Notes: a model not told the origin generated them from the letters alone. A stretch of 41,916 nt of DNA from Planctomycetaceae bacterium (GCA_021297815.1 JAJTGK010000011.1:1-41916); one strand, 5' to 3'. Shown: positions 35,345-41,916, numbered from the stretch's first letter. Numbers and translations are program-made.

Positions 35345-36001
35345 ATGGACTCCCCGAACGACGGCACAGCCCTGCTCGATGGCGCCGACCGCGAGACACC
35401 GCGGGCGCTGCGCTCGTTGGCCGAGGCGCGGCTGTTCGCGCGTGCCGCCGAGGGCGATCGCGCCGCGCTCGAGGAGGTGTGGCGCGCGAACCGCCGCTGG
35501 ATCGCGGCCGTCGCGGCTGCGCACGCGCCGCGCGGCGTCGATGTCGAGGACATCCTGCAGGAGGTCGCGGCGACGCTCGTCGCGAAGTGCCATCACCTGC
35601 GCGACGCGGCGAGCCTGCGCGGCTGGCTGAGGGTGGTCGCGGTGAACGCGGCGCGCATGGCCGCGCGCTCGACGCTCGCCGAGCGCAAGGCGTTGCGTAC
35701 CGTCGCGGCCGAGGCGCGGGCGGTCCGTGCGCGCGACACGGCAGACGAGGTTCGGGAGACGCTCGCACGCATCGCGCGGCTTTCACCCGCGTACGCCGAG
35801 CCGCTCATGCTGCAGGTCGGGCAGGGGCTCTCGCAGCGCGAGATCGCCGAACTGCTCGATGTGCCCGAAACGACGGTCGAGACGCGGCTCGCGCGCGCGC
35901 GACGCATGCTGCGGCAGATGGCGATCGACGAGGAGCGTGGTGGTGGCGCTGCTGCGATCGCCATGCGCGCACCGTCGAATGGACAGGAGTCAACGCAATG
36001 A
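35345..36001 (+). CDS. ECF-family RNA polymerase sigma factor
   Basis: A 218-aa sigma-70 family factor. Region 2 is seen as ARLFARAAEGDRAALEEVWRANRRWIAAV, VDVEDILQEVAATL and LRGWLRVVAVNAAR. Region 4 is LSPAYAEPLMLQVGQGLSQREIAELLDVPETTVETRLARARRMLR, a classic helix-turn-helix. An acidic N-terminal 25 residues and a Gly/Ala tail flank it. The stop overlaps the next gene's start (ATGA). That gene encodes a single-helix membrane protein, the usual position of an anti-sigma factor. Start at ATG 35345 or the in-frame ATG 35291; the core begins after both. This is the second ECF factor in the window and is not closely related to the kinase-linked one. Confidence 0.9.
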   Translation: MDSPNDGTALLDGADRETPRALRSLAEARLFARAAEGDRAALEEVWRANRRWIAAVAAAHAPRGVDVEDILQEVAATLVAKCHHLRDAASLRGWLRVVAVNAARMAARSTLAERKALRTVAAEARAVRARDTADEVRETLARIARLSPAYAEPLMLQVGQGLSQREIAELLDVPETTVETRLARARRMLRQMAIDEERGGGAAAIAMRAPSNGQESTQ

Positions 36002-36639
36002 ACGACGCACATCCACATGTTCCTTCAGGTGACGCCGTAGACGAGTTCGATGCGCTGCTTTCGCGGGCGGTGCAGGGCGACGCCGAGGCGCTGCGCGCGG
36101 TGCGTGCGCGTGGCGCGGCGAACCCTGCGGTGCTCGAGGAACTCGCGCTCTGGCAGGCCGACGAGCTGCGGCTCGCGCGCGCGGCGCTCGTGCTGGCGCA
36201 GCAGGCCGACACGGTGGAGCTTCCTGCGACGGCATCGCGCGCCATGTCGGCGCGACGCCCGCATCTGGGCTGGGCGGTTGCGGCGACGATCGCGCTCGCG
36301 TGGCTTGGCAGCATCGCGTTTCCGCGGCCTGCGGAGCCGAGGACGAGCGTCGCGGGCATCGCAGGGCCGTCGTTCGCCTCGAGCGACGAGGCGTTCGACG
36401 CCTATGTCGCCAAGGCGCGCGAGGAAGGCGTGGTGTACGGCGAGGTCGCGCCGCCCGTCCTCGTCGGTTCGCGCGAGGTGCTCGGCTCGGGCGGCGCGAA
36501 CGAAGGCTTCGAGGTCATCATCGTGCGGCAGGTGTATGAGCGCCGCCGCGCGCCTGAGCTGTACGGGCTCGAGCGTGTCGGCGAAACAGGCCGAATGCAG
36601 CCGATCGTGATCCGTCCTCGGACGGAAATGGTGCAGTGA
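35998..36639 (+). CDS. Putative anti-sigma factor, single-pass membrane protein
   Basis: A 213-aa protein. The N-terminal about 80 residues are helical and acidic (DEFDALLSRAVQGDAEALRAVRARGAANPAVLEELALWQADELRLARAA). One membrane segment follows at about 83-100 (HLGWAVAATIALAWLGSIAF). The extracytoplasmic part includes AYVAKAREEGVVYGEVAPPVLVGSREVL and EGFEVIIVRQVYERR. There is no zinc-binding HxxxCxxC motif, so it is not a ZAS-type anti-sigma factor. The role is inferred from its translational coupling to the ECF gene and its topology. The PDZ gene follows 95 bp downstream. Confidence 0.6.
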   Translation: MNDAHPHVPSGDAVDEFDALLSRAVQGDAEALRAVRARGAANPAVLEELALWQADELRLARAALVLAQQADTVELPATASRAMSARRPHLGWAVAATIALAWLGSIAFPRPAEPRTSVAGIAGPSFASSDEAFDAYVAKAREEGVVYGEVAPPVLVGSREVLGSGGANEGFEVIIVRQVYERRRAPELYGLERVGETGRMQPIVIRPRTEMVQ

Positions 36640-36669
36640 CGCATCCCATGACGCATCCCATGACGCACC
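36637..36669 (+). repeat. 12-bp tandem repeat at the stop codon of the putative anti-sigma gene
   Basis: TGACGCATCCCA occurs at 36637-36648 and 36649-36660, then a partial TGACGCACC. The first TGA is the gene's stop codon. Confidence 0.9.
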
Positions 36670-36734
36670 GCTTGGCGCGATGCGCGCCGCGGCGTGGTTG
36701 AAGACGAATCCCAGGCATACCCGAAAGTAGATCC

Positions 36735-38042
36735 ATGCAGCTCCTGAACCCCCGTCATCTCATCGCGGCCGCGCTGGTCGCCTCATCGTTCGTCGTCGCC
36801 TCTCGCGCGTTCGCGCAGGAAGGCGATGAGCCGCGTCCGGCGCGTTCCGCGGTGAGCACCTTCCGCTACGAATCGAACGACAACGGCCGCTCCGTCTCCC
36901 TCGAGGTCACGAACGGCAAGGTCGTTCGCGCCGAGGTCGCGGGTGAGCGGATTCCTGTCGATCGCGTGCGCCGCACGAAGACGGGCTGGGAGATGCTCGC
37001 GGCCGACGGCACGCTGCTCGCGCGTGTCGAGGGCGGCGCGGCGGTGTCGCCCCCCATGCCTGCGCGTGCAGGCGAAGGCCGCATGCAGGGCCAGATGCAG
37101 GGGGCTGGGCCGAACTGGCAGCCGCGCGACGGTGGTCGCAGCATGGAGCGCGAGGTCCGCGTGCGCGTCAATCCGCAGTCGGTTGCCGACCCGACGGTCG
37201 TCGAAGGCATGCCGCTCCCCAAGGTGATGATCGGTGCGGGTCTCGGCAAGGTCGACGAGGCGCTTGCCGCGCATCTCGGCATCGATGCAGCGAAGGCCAC
37301 CATGCTGACGACGGTGCTCGAAGGCCTGCCCGCGCAGAAGGCGGGGCTGCAGCGGTTCGATGTGCTTGTCTCGGTGAACGGGTCGGCCGATGCGTCGCCC
37401 GACGCGATTCGCGCGGCCATGAAGGATCTGTCGCCGGGCGCGAAGGTGAAGCTCGGGTTCCGACGCGGCTCGAAGGACGAGGCGGTTGAGCTCGAGGTCG
37501 CGGCGTTCGACGCCGAGAAGATCGCGTCGATCGAGCGTGAGCTTGGCGCCACGATGCCCGAGGAATTCTCGAGGGACGAGATGGAGATCGAGGTGATCGA
37601 GCCCGACATGCAGGGCCCAGGCATGCGTCCGAACGGCCGCAGCCGCATGTTCTTCATCGGTCCCGACGGAGCGCGCCGCGAGTTCACCTTGCCTGCAATG
37701 CCCGCGATGCCCAACATTCCCGAGTGGCGCGAGATGATGGATCCTGCGCGCATCGAGCGCTTCGAGCAGGCCATGCGCGACATGGAGCGCCGCATGCAGG
37801 AGTGGGGCGAGCGCCTGGAGCGCCGCTGGAACGACCGCGGCGAGCGTGCGATGCCGCAGGGTCCTGGCCTCGACGGCATGCGCGAGGGTCGCGGAGCGGA
37901 TCGGCCCGGAATGCGCGAGGAACCTCGCGAGGGCGCGCCCAGCGACGAGCGCATTCGCCGCCTCGAGGAGCAGATGGAGCGCCTCATGCGCGAGCTCGAG
38001 AAGTCGAACGCGCGCGACAAGAAGCCCGCGAGCGACGCGTGA
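36735..38042 (+). CDS. Exported PDZ-domain protein with a C-terminal charged coiled coil
   Basis: A 435-aa protein. A signal peptide (residues 1-27, ending RAFAQ) is followed by a beta-rich segment (FRYESNDNGRSVSLEVTNGKVVRAEVAGERIP). A Met/Gly/Gln-rich linker follows, then a PDZ domain at about 155-255: LGIDAAKATMLTTVLEGLPAQKAGLQRFDVLVSVNGS and KDLSPGAKVKLGFRRGSKDEAVELEV. The C-terminal third is very rich in Met, Arg and Glu, with a coiled coil (ERFEQAMRDMERRMQEWGERLERRW and RRLEEQMERLMRELEKS). No protease catalytic residues are seen, so it is not a DegP-type protease by itself. It could act as a periplasmic sensor or adaptor for the adjacent sigma/anti-sigma pair. A terminator follows. Confidence 0.8.
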   Translation: MQLLNPRHLIAAALVASSFVVASRAFAQEGDEPRPARSAVSTFRYESNDNGRSVSLEVTNGKVVRAEVAGERIPVDRVRRTKTGWEMLAADGTLLARVEGGAAVSPPMPARAGEGRMQGQMQGAGPNWQPRDGGRSMEREVRVRVNPQSVADPTVVEGMPLPKVMIGAGLGKVDEALAAHLGIDAAKATMLTTVLEGLPAQKAGLQRFDVLVSVNGSADASPDAIRAAMKDLSPGAKVKLGFRRGSKDEAVELEVAAFDAEKIASIERELGATMPEEFSRDEMEIEVIEPDMQGPGMRPNGRSRMFFIGPDGARREFTLPAMPAMPNIPEWREMMDPARIERFEQAMRDMERRMQEWGERLERRWNDRGERAMPQGPGLDGMREGRGADRPGMREEPREGAPSDERIRRLEEQMERLMRELEKSNARDKKPASDA

Positions 38043-38066
38043 GCAGATGAACGATCTGAGGCGAAG

Positions 38067-38101
38067 CGCGCGGCCCCCATCGGAGGCCGCGCGTTTCATT
38101 T
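38067..38101 (+). terminator. Rho-independent terminator after the PDZ gene
   Basis: A 9-bp perfect stem CGCGCGGCC / GGCCGCGCG with a 9-nt loop, followed by TTTCATTT. It lies between convergent genes. Confidence 0.85.
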
Positions 38102-38110
38102 CGGGTCGCT

Positions 38111-39091
38111 TCAGAAGGGCAGCGCCGAAAGATCGACATTGCCGCCACAGAGCACCACGCCGACATCGGCGAGCTCTGGGCGCGCGCGTATCCAGTCGCC
38201 GCACGCGGCCGCGACGCCGACGGCGGCGCTCGGCTCGATCGTGAGCTTCATCCGTTCCCAGGCAAGGCGCATGTGCGCCGCGATGTCGGCTTCGCTCACG
38301 AGCACGATGTCGTCGACGAGGTCGCGCACCACGGGGAATGTCAGCGGTCCGAGCGCCGCGCGCAGGCCGTCGGCGATCGTCACGGGCTTCATCGGGGGCT
38401 GGATCGAGCCTTCGCGCTTCGACGCCGCGGCATCGCCCGCGAGCTCGGGTTCGGCGCCGATGATGCGGATCGACGGCTTGAGCGCCTTCGCGGCGATCGC
38501 GATGCCCGAGATGAGCCCGCCGCCGCCGAGCGGCACGACGATCGCGTCGAGGTGCGGGCACTCGTCGAGCAGTTCGAGCGCGATCGTGCCCTGGCCCGCC
38601 ATCACATCGGGGTGGTTGTAGGGCGGGATCATGGTCGCGCCTGTCTCGGCGATCACGCGCGCCGCGGTCGACTCGCGCGCCTCGAGCGTGGGCTCGCACT
38701 CGATGATGCGGCCGCCGTACCCGCGCACCGCGGCCTTCTTCACTTCCGCCGAGTTCGACGGCATCACGACATGCGCGGGAATGCCGCGCATGCGCGCCGC
38801 AAGCGCGAGCGCCTGCGCGTGGTTTCCCGAGGAATGCGTGACCACGCCGCGCGCGGCGCCCGCATCGTCGAGCATGCGGACCGCGTTTGTCGCGCCGCGG
38901 AACTTGAACGAGCCTGTCCGCTGCAGGAGCTCGCACTTGAACCACAGTCGGCGGCCCGAGATGGCGTCGAGGGTGGCGTTCGTGGCCACAGGTGTGCGGT
39001 GCGCAAACGGCTCGATGCGGCGTTGCGCGGCGCGGATCGCGCCGAGATCGGTGGCGTAGGTGGCGGCGGTGGGTGCGGGGGCGTGGCCCAT
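38111..39091 (-). CDS. Threonine/serine dehydratase or serine racemase-like PLP enzyme (fold type II)
   Basis: A 326-aa PLP enzyme. The Lys that binds PLP is in SFKFRGATNAV (about residues 61-71). SSGNHAQALALAA is the substrate/PLP Asn loop, VPLGGGGLISG the phosphate-binding Gly loop, and EPSAAVG and CGGNVD the C-terminal cofactor contacts. The length of about 320 aa with no ACT domain indicates a catabolic threonine ammonia-lyase/serine racemase-type protein rather than the long IlvA. Which substrate it prefers cannot be told from sequence. TAGGCT ends exactly 6 nt before ATG 39091, and the same DNA carries the divergent RNase HIII gene's box. Confidence 0.9.
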   Translation of the reverse strand: MGHAPAPTAATYATDLGAIRAAQRRIEPFAHRTPVATNATLDAISGRRLWFKCELLQRTGSFKFRGATNAVRMLDDAGAARGVVTHSSGNHAQALALAARMRGIPAHVVMPSNSAEVKKAAVRGYGGRIIECEPTLEARESTAARVIAETGATMIPPYNHPDVMAGQGTIALELLDECPHLDAIVVPLGGGGLISGIAIAAKALKPSIRIIGAEPELAGDAAASKREGSIQPPMKPVTIADGLRAALGPLTFPVVRDLVDDIVLVSEADIAAHMRLAWERMKLTIEPSAAVGVAAACGDWIRARPELADVGVVLCGGNVDLSALPF

Positions 39092-39096
39092 GCAGG

Positions 39097-39103
39097 TAGC
39101 CTA
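39097..39103. promoter_or_regulatory. Overlapping bidirectional leaderless -10 box
   Basis: TAGCCTA at 39097-39103 reads TAGCCT on the plus strand, 6 nt before the rnhC GTG. It reads TAGGCT on the minus strand, 6 nt before the dehydratase ATG. The two start codons are only 17 bp apart. Confidence 0.6.
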
Positions 39104-39108
39104 CCCGC

Positions 39109-39876
39109 GTGGCCACCGAGCGATCGCCCGTTCGCATGCTCTACAGGCGCGAAGCGCCGTCATTCGCGGCGCTGCGCGAGTCGCTCGCTGCCGCACGCTA
39201 CGCCGCCGTGTCGCCGCCCGATGCGCTGGCGGAGTGGGAAGCGCGCGACGGCGTGGGAACACGCGTGCGCGCATGGCGCGGCGCGGTGCTTGTCGAGGCC
39301 GCGGACCGCGCGCATGCCGAGGAGTTCGACCGCGTGTTCCGTCGATCGCTGCCGTCGGACGGCCCGATTCCCGACGGCGGCGCCGCGCCCGCGTGGATCG
39401 AGCGCGTCGCCGCAAGCGACGAGTCGGGCAAGGGCGAGCGCACGGGCGCGCTCGCGGTGGCAGCGGTCGTCGTTCCGATGGCCGATGAGGATGCGGCGCT
39501 CGAACAGGGCATTCGCGATTCGAAGGAATGCACGCGCGCCGAGGTCGTGAAGCTCGCGGAATGGACCTGCGCGAGATTCCCGCACGAGATTCGCGTGATC
39601 GCGGCAAGCGACCGCGAGGCCGCGCTTCACGCGTGCGGAGGAAACGAATCGCGGCTGCTCGCAGATCTGCACGCGGAGTGTCTCGCGGCTTTGTGCGCGC
39701 GGGAACCGTTCGCCTTCGCCGTGGTCGACCGCTTCGCCCCCGCGCGCCCCGTTGCGGCACAGCTCGCGCGCACGCACCGCTCGATCGTCGTCGACGAGTG
39801 CGCGCGCGGAGAACGGCATGTCGCGTGCGCGGCCGCATCGATCCTGGCTCGGAACGCCGTCGCCACCGCGCGCTGA
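39109..39876 (+). CDS. rnhC: Ribonuclease HIII, C-terminally truncated
   Basis: A 255-aa protein from GTG 39109. The N-terminal about 95 residues match the position of the TBP-like substrate-binding domain of RNase HIII. The catalytic core has SDESGKGERTG (Asp-Glu pair), RDSKECT, FAVVDRFAP (third acidic residue) and RGERHVACAAASILAR (fourth acidic residue Glu). In typical RNase HIII about 60-70 more residues follow the AASIIAR helix, including an LPKGA-type segment. Here the frame ends seven residues after it. A 275-bp imperfect palindrome begins 9 bp beyond the stop, and no remnant of the missing part lies before the next gene. The protein is probably inactive or impaired. A TAGCCT box is 6 nt before the GTG. 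Confidence 0.82.
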   Translation: MATERSPVRMLYRREAPSFAALRESLAAARYAAVSPPDALAEWEARDGVGTRVRAWRGAVLVEAADRAHAEEFDRVFRRSLPSDGPIPDGGAAPAWIERVAASDESGKGERTGALAVAAVVVPMADEDAALEQGIRDSKECTRAEVVKLAEWTCARFPHEIRVIAASDREAALHACGGNESRLLADLHAECLAALCAREPFAFAVVDRFAPARPVAAQLARTHRSIVVDECARGERHVACAAASILARNAVATAR

Positions 39877-39884
39877 TCCCAACA

Positions 39885-40159
39885 GGTGCCTGGCATGTGC
39901 CATGCAACTCCACGGCACTTCCCGTACCCGTGCACGGCATGTGCCAGCCACCTCCATGGCACATGCCGCGAAGGTGCCTGGCACCTGCCTGGCACCGATG
40001 CTCCACGCGCAAAGTGCGACGGCGCTCGACCTTGCGTCGCACACGCGGGTGCCAGGCACGAGCCAGGCACCGACACGGCATGTGCCAGTCACCTCCACGG
40101 CACATGCCGTGCACGGGCACGGGAGATGCCAGGCACTTGCGTGGTACATGCCAGGCACC
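39885..40159. repeat. 275-bp imperfect palindrome built of GTGCCTGGCAC and GGCATGTGCC hairpin units
   Basis: The arms 39885-39996 and 40048-40159 are inverted copies, 112 bp each without gaps, about 79% identical by my alignment (89 of 112). The ends are GGTGCCTGGCATGT / ACATGCCAGGCACC. Inside each arm is a smaller hairpin, GGCATGTGCC-12 nt-GGCACATGCC (39936-39967 and 40077-40108). The two 12-nt loops (AGYCACCTCCAY) lie in the same orientation, so these units are also direct repeats. The centre has GTGCGACG / CGTCGCAC. No transposase or gene is encoded. It resembles a MITE or REP-type element. Confidence 0.85.
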
Positions 40160-40168
40160 GTCCCGCGG

Positions 40169-40174
40169 TACGGT
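40169..40174 (+). promoter_or_regulatory. Putative leaderless -10 box TACGGT (DinB-like gene)
   Basis: TACGGT is followed by TCGCCC and then ATG at 40181, a 6-nt gap. The -35 region would fall inside the palindromic element. Confidence 0.45.
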
Positions 40175-40180
40175 TCGCCC

Positions 40181-40687
40181 ATGGACTCCGCCACCACCAT
40201 CCGCCGCCTGCACGAACACCGCCTCTGGACCCGCGCCAAGCTTCTCGCCGCCGCGCGCACCTGCACGCACGACGAGCTCACCCGCCCGTTCGAGATGGGC
40301 ATGGGTTCGCTTCTCGCCACGCTCACCCATCTCTGGGGCGCCGAGATGGTCTGGGCCTGCGTGCTCGAGCAGCACGACCCCGCACAGCCCTTGCCGCCGA
40401 TCGACAAGTTCGCCACGCTCGACGCGCTCGAGGCCGCGTGGCCCGCGCTCGATGCGCGCTGGGCGCAGATCCTCGCCCACGCGGCCGACCCCGCCTACCT
40501 CGCGCAGCCGAAGCCCCGCATCCGCGACGGCAAGACCTACACCACGAACGCGCACGACATCCTCGTGCATGTGTGCACCCACCAGCACTACCACGCGGCG
40601 CAGGTCTCGAACATGCTGCGCCAGATGGGGAAGCAGCTGCCTTCGTGCGACCTCATCTTCATGGCCCGCGAGCAGTGGACCGCCTGA
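40181..40687 (+). CDS. DinB-family (DUF664-like) four-helix protein
   Basis: A 168-aa protein with the order and His positions of DinB/YfiT four-helix bundles: LLATLTHLWGAEMVWACVL (first His, helix 2) and ILVHVCTHQHYHAAQVSNMLRQMG (His pair in helix 3). These His residues normally bind one divalent metal. The family includes thiol transferases (bacillithiol or mycothiol S-transferases) and enzymes of unknown activity, so the reaction is not assigned. It starts 22 bp after the palindrome, so its promoter likely uses the palindrome's right edge. There is no Shine-Dalgarno sequence. The track's longer ORF reads through the palindrome and is rejected. Confidence 0.82.
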   Translation: MDSATTIRRLHEHRLWTRAKLLAAARTCTHDELTRPFEMGMGSLLATLTHLWGAEMVWACVLEQHDPAQPLPPIDKFATLDALEAAWPALDARWAQILAHAADPAYLAQPKPRIRDGKTYTTNAHDILVHVCTHQHYHAAQVSNMLRQMGKQLPSCDLIFMAREQWTA

Positions 40688-40722
40688 GCGCGTCTCGCGC
40701 GCATGCCTCCGACCCGCAGCGG

Positions 40723-40728
40723 CTACAC
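40723..40728 (+). promoter_or_regulatory. Putative -10 box TACACT of the thiC transcript
   Basis: TACACT ends 7 nt before the first base of the riboswitch P1 stem, which fits initiation right at the aptamer. No clear -35. Confidence 0.45.
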
Positions 40729-40735
40729 TGCACGC

Positions 40736-40819
40736 TCGCTCGGGGCGCGTTCCGCAGCCGCGGAACGCTGAGAAGCACCCGTTGAACCTGATCCGGCTCG
40801 CACCGGCGTAGGGAAGCGA
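40736..40819 (+). promoter_or_regulatory. TPP (thi-box) riboswitch aptamer
   Basis: Conserved TPP aptamer blocks are all present: GGGGCG near the 5' side, CTGAGA, ACCCGTTGAACCTGATC, and GCGTAGGGAA at the 3' side. P1 can form from TCGCT (40736-40740) and AGCGA (40815-40819). A GC-rich hairpin GTTCCGC / GCGGAAC occupies the variable P3 position. It should repress thiC when thiamine pyrophosphate is abundant. Confidence 0.93.
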
Positions 40820-40837
40820 ACGGCGCCGTCCGCGCCG

Positions 40838-40893
40838 CTCCTTCGACGCCAACGGCCGGCGCGCAACGCCGCGCGACACGCGCGACGAAGGAG
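40838..40893 (+). promoter_or_regulatory. Riboswitch expression platform: anti-Shine-Dalgarno / Shine-Dalgarno pair
   Basis: CTCCTTCG (40838-40845) is perfectly complementary to CGAAGGAG (40886-40893), which is the thiC ribosome-binding site 6 nt before GTG 40900. This points to control of translation initiation rather than termination; no U-tract hairpin is seen. Confidence 0.65.
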
Positions 40894-40899
40894 TCACCA

Positions 40900-41916
40900 G
40901 TGATCACCACCGCCCACACCCTCGGCACGAACTACGAACTCCCGCAGCACGGCGCGTTCAACCCCTCGAGCACCGCGCAGGGCACCACGCCAGGGTCGTT
41001 CGCGCGCCGCGCCGATGTCGGCGGCCCGTACGCGTTCTCGTCGCCCGACACGCCTGGCATGCCCGCGCCGAGCACGAAGACCGCGTGGGACTTCCTTCCT
41101 GCGGGCTGGTCGACCGTCGAACTCGCCGAAGCGCCCCTCGCGGGCAAGGCGTGCGCGAACTGCTGCGGCGACGCCTTCGCAAGCGTGGAGTTCGCAAGTG
41201 CCCGCGGCGCGTGGCGTCGCGTCATCTACCCGAAGACCTTCACTCCGATCACCCAGCTCGAGAGCGCGCGCCTCGGCATCGTCACCCCGGAGATGACGCG
41301 CGTCGCCGAGCGCGAGCCGCACCTCAGCGCCACCGCGGTGCGCGACGAGGTCGCCGCGGGCCGCATGGTCATTCCCGCGAACCGCACGCACCTCCGCCAC
41401 AGGCTCGACCCGATGGCGATCGGCCGCGCGTCGCGCACGAAGATCAACGCCAACATGGGCGCATCGCCCGTCTCGAGCGGCACCGACGAGGAGGTCGAGA
41501 AGCTCAAGTGGGCGGAGAAGTGGGGCGCCGACACCGTCATGGACCTCTCGACGGGCGGAAATCTCGATGAATGCCGCGACGCGCTCATCCGCAACTCGAC
41601 CGTGCCCATCGGCACCGTGCCGATCTACTCGATGATCATCGGCCGCAAGATCGAGGATCTCGACGAGGCGATCGTGCTCGCCACGCTCGAGCACCAGGCG
41701 AGCCAGGGCGTCGACTACTTCACCATCCACGCGGGCGTGCTCAAGGAGCACCTGCCGTTCATCAAGCGCCGCCTCATCGGCATCGTCTCGCGCGGCGGAT
41801 CGCTGCTTGCGAAGTGGATGCTCGTCCACAACACGCAGAACCTCATGTACACGGGCTGGGAGAAGATCTGCGAGGTCATGCGCCGCCACGATGTGACCTT
41901 CTCGATCGGCGACGGA
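40900..41916 (+). CDS. thiC: Phosphomethylpyrimidine synthase ThiC (5' part, runs off the window)
   Basis: The radical-SAM enzyme converting AIR to HMP-P in thiamine synthesis. 339 codons are visible from GTG 40900, preceded by GAAGGAG; it is missing from the ORF track because no stop falls inside the window. The conserved core starts at about residue 115: TPITQLESARLGIVTPEM, VIPANRTH, INANMGASPVSSG, DTVMDLSTGGNLDECR, VPIGTVPIYSMI, DYFTIHAGV, SRGGSLLAKWML. It is of the short bacterial core type. The first about 114 residues are an unusual extension with a CANCCGD motif. The C-terminal Fe-S Cys cluster lies beyond the window. Controlled by the upstream TPP riboswitch. Confidence 0.96.
   Translation, partial: MITTAHTLGTNYELPQHGAFNPSSTAQGTTPGSFARRADVGGPYAFSSPDTPGMPAPSTKTAWDFLPAGWSTVELAEAPLAGKACANCCGDAFASVEFASARGAWRRVIYPKTFTPITQLESARLGIVTPEMTRVAEREPHLSATAVRDEVAAGRMVIPANRTHLRHRLDPMAIGRASRTKINANMGASPVSSGTDEEVEKLKWAEKWGADTVMDLSTGGNLDECRDALIRNSTVPIGTVPIYSMIIGRKIEDLDEAIVLATLEHQASQGVDYFTIHAGVLKEHLPFIKRRLIGIVSRGGSLLAKWMLVHNTQNLMYTGWEKICEVMRRHDVTFSIGDG

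Noticed and set aside
39885-40159. Possible CRISPR-like array from repeated GTGCCTGGCAC units
   Set aside because: Spacing and unit lengths are irregular, units are inverted as well as direct, there are no spacers of constant size, and no cas genes are nearby.
39528-40811. Long ORFs reading through the palindromic element (427 aa and 299 aa plus strand)
   Set aside because: Their sequence is a translation of the repeat plus antisense-frame DinB; no start signal or family match. The repeat is open in several frames only because it is GC-rich.

Overview
The window looks like chromosomal DNA of a high-GC (about 70% by eye) planctomycete, most likely class Phycisphaerae. The evidence is combined: secreted proteins ending in dockerin-like calcium repeats (GDLNADG-type), prepilin-like proteins with GFTIVELLVV signals and a C-terminal DGH motif, a Ser/Thr kinase with a beta-propeller paired with an ECF sigma factor, a MuiA-type protein, and an ECF/membrane-protein/PDZ cluster. 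No tRNA, rRNA, CRISPR array, phage or transposase gene was seen. Nearly all long ORFs in the track that overlap other ORFs are GC-driven shadows.

Layout. 0.1-1.7 kb: secreted cupredoxin-like/dockerin protein and a glycosyltransferase. 1.7-5.5 kb: heterodimeric ABC exporter operon. 5.5-9.4 kb: ECF sigma factor plus WD40-type protein kinase. 9.4-11.1 kb: small DUF2892-like membrane protein and AsnRS. 11.4-14.3 kb: degenerate receiver-domain protein, a frameshifted groES, a 69-aa unknown protein, and groEL with a terminator. 14.3-16.5 kb: MuiA-like protein and a small membrane protein. 16.5-20.3 kb: tandem triplet of pseudopilin-like genes, two of them followed by clear terminators. 20.6-28.8 kb: housekeeping genes (glycosylasparaginase-like, lipoprotein, cob(I)alamin adenosyltransferase, upp, argS, M42-like peptidase overlapping ribBX, LolA-like protein). 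28.8-38.0 kb: TPR metallopeptidase, three dockerin/FG-GAP/Cys-rich secreted proteins, and a sigma-ECF/putative anti-sigma/PDZ cluster. 38.1-41.9 kb: threonine/serine dehydratase, truncated RNase HIII, a 275-bp imperfect palindrome, a DinB-like protein, and a TPP riboswitch controlling thiC, which runs off the end.

Three signals cut across the genes. (1) The tetranucleotide ACGT is almost absent: I found 2 copies where about 115 are expected from composition. Asp/His/Tyr/Asn codons switch from NAC to NAT just before GTN codons. (2) Nine genes carry a TANNNT-like -10 box exactly 6 nt before the start codon, and a tenth has it at 7 nt, which implies widespread leaderless transcription. One such site is a shared bidirectional -10 between two divergent genes. 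(3) Local rearrangements have damaged genes: groES lacks about 16 nt, a 14-bp tandem duplication follows it, and the RNase HIII gene ends next to the palindromic element.
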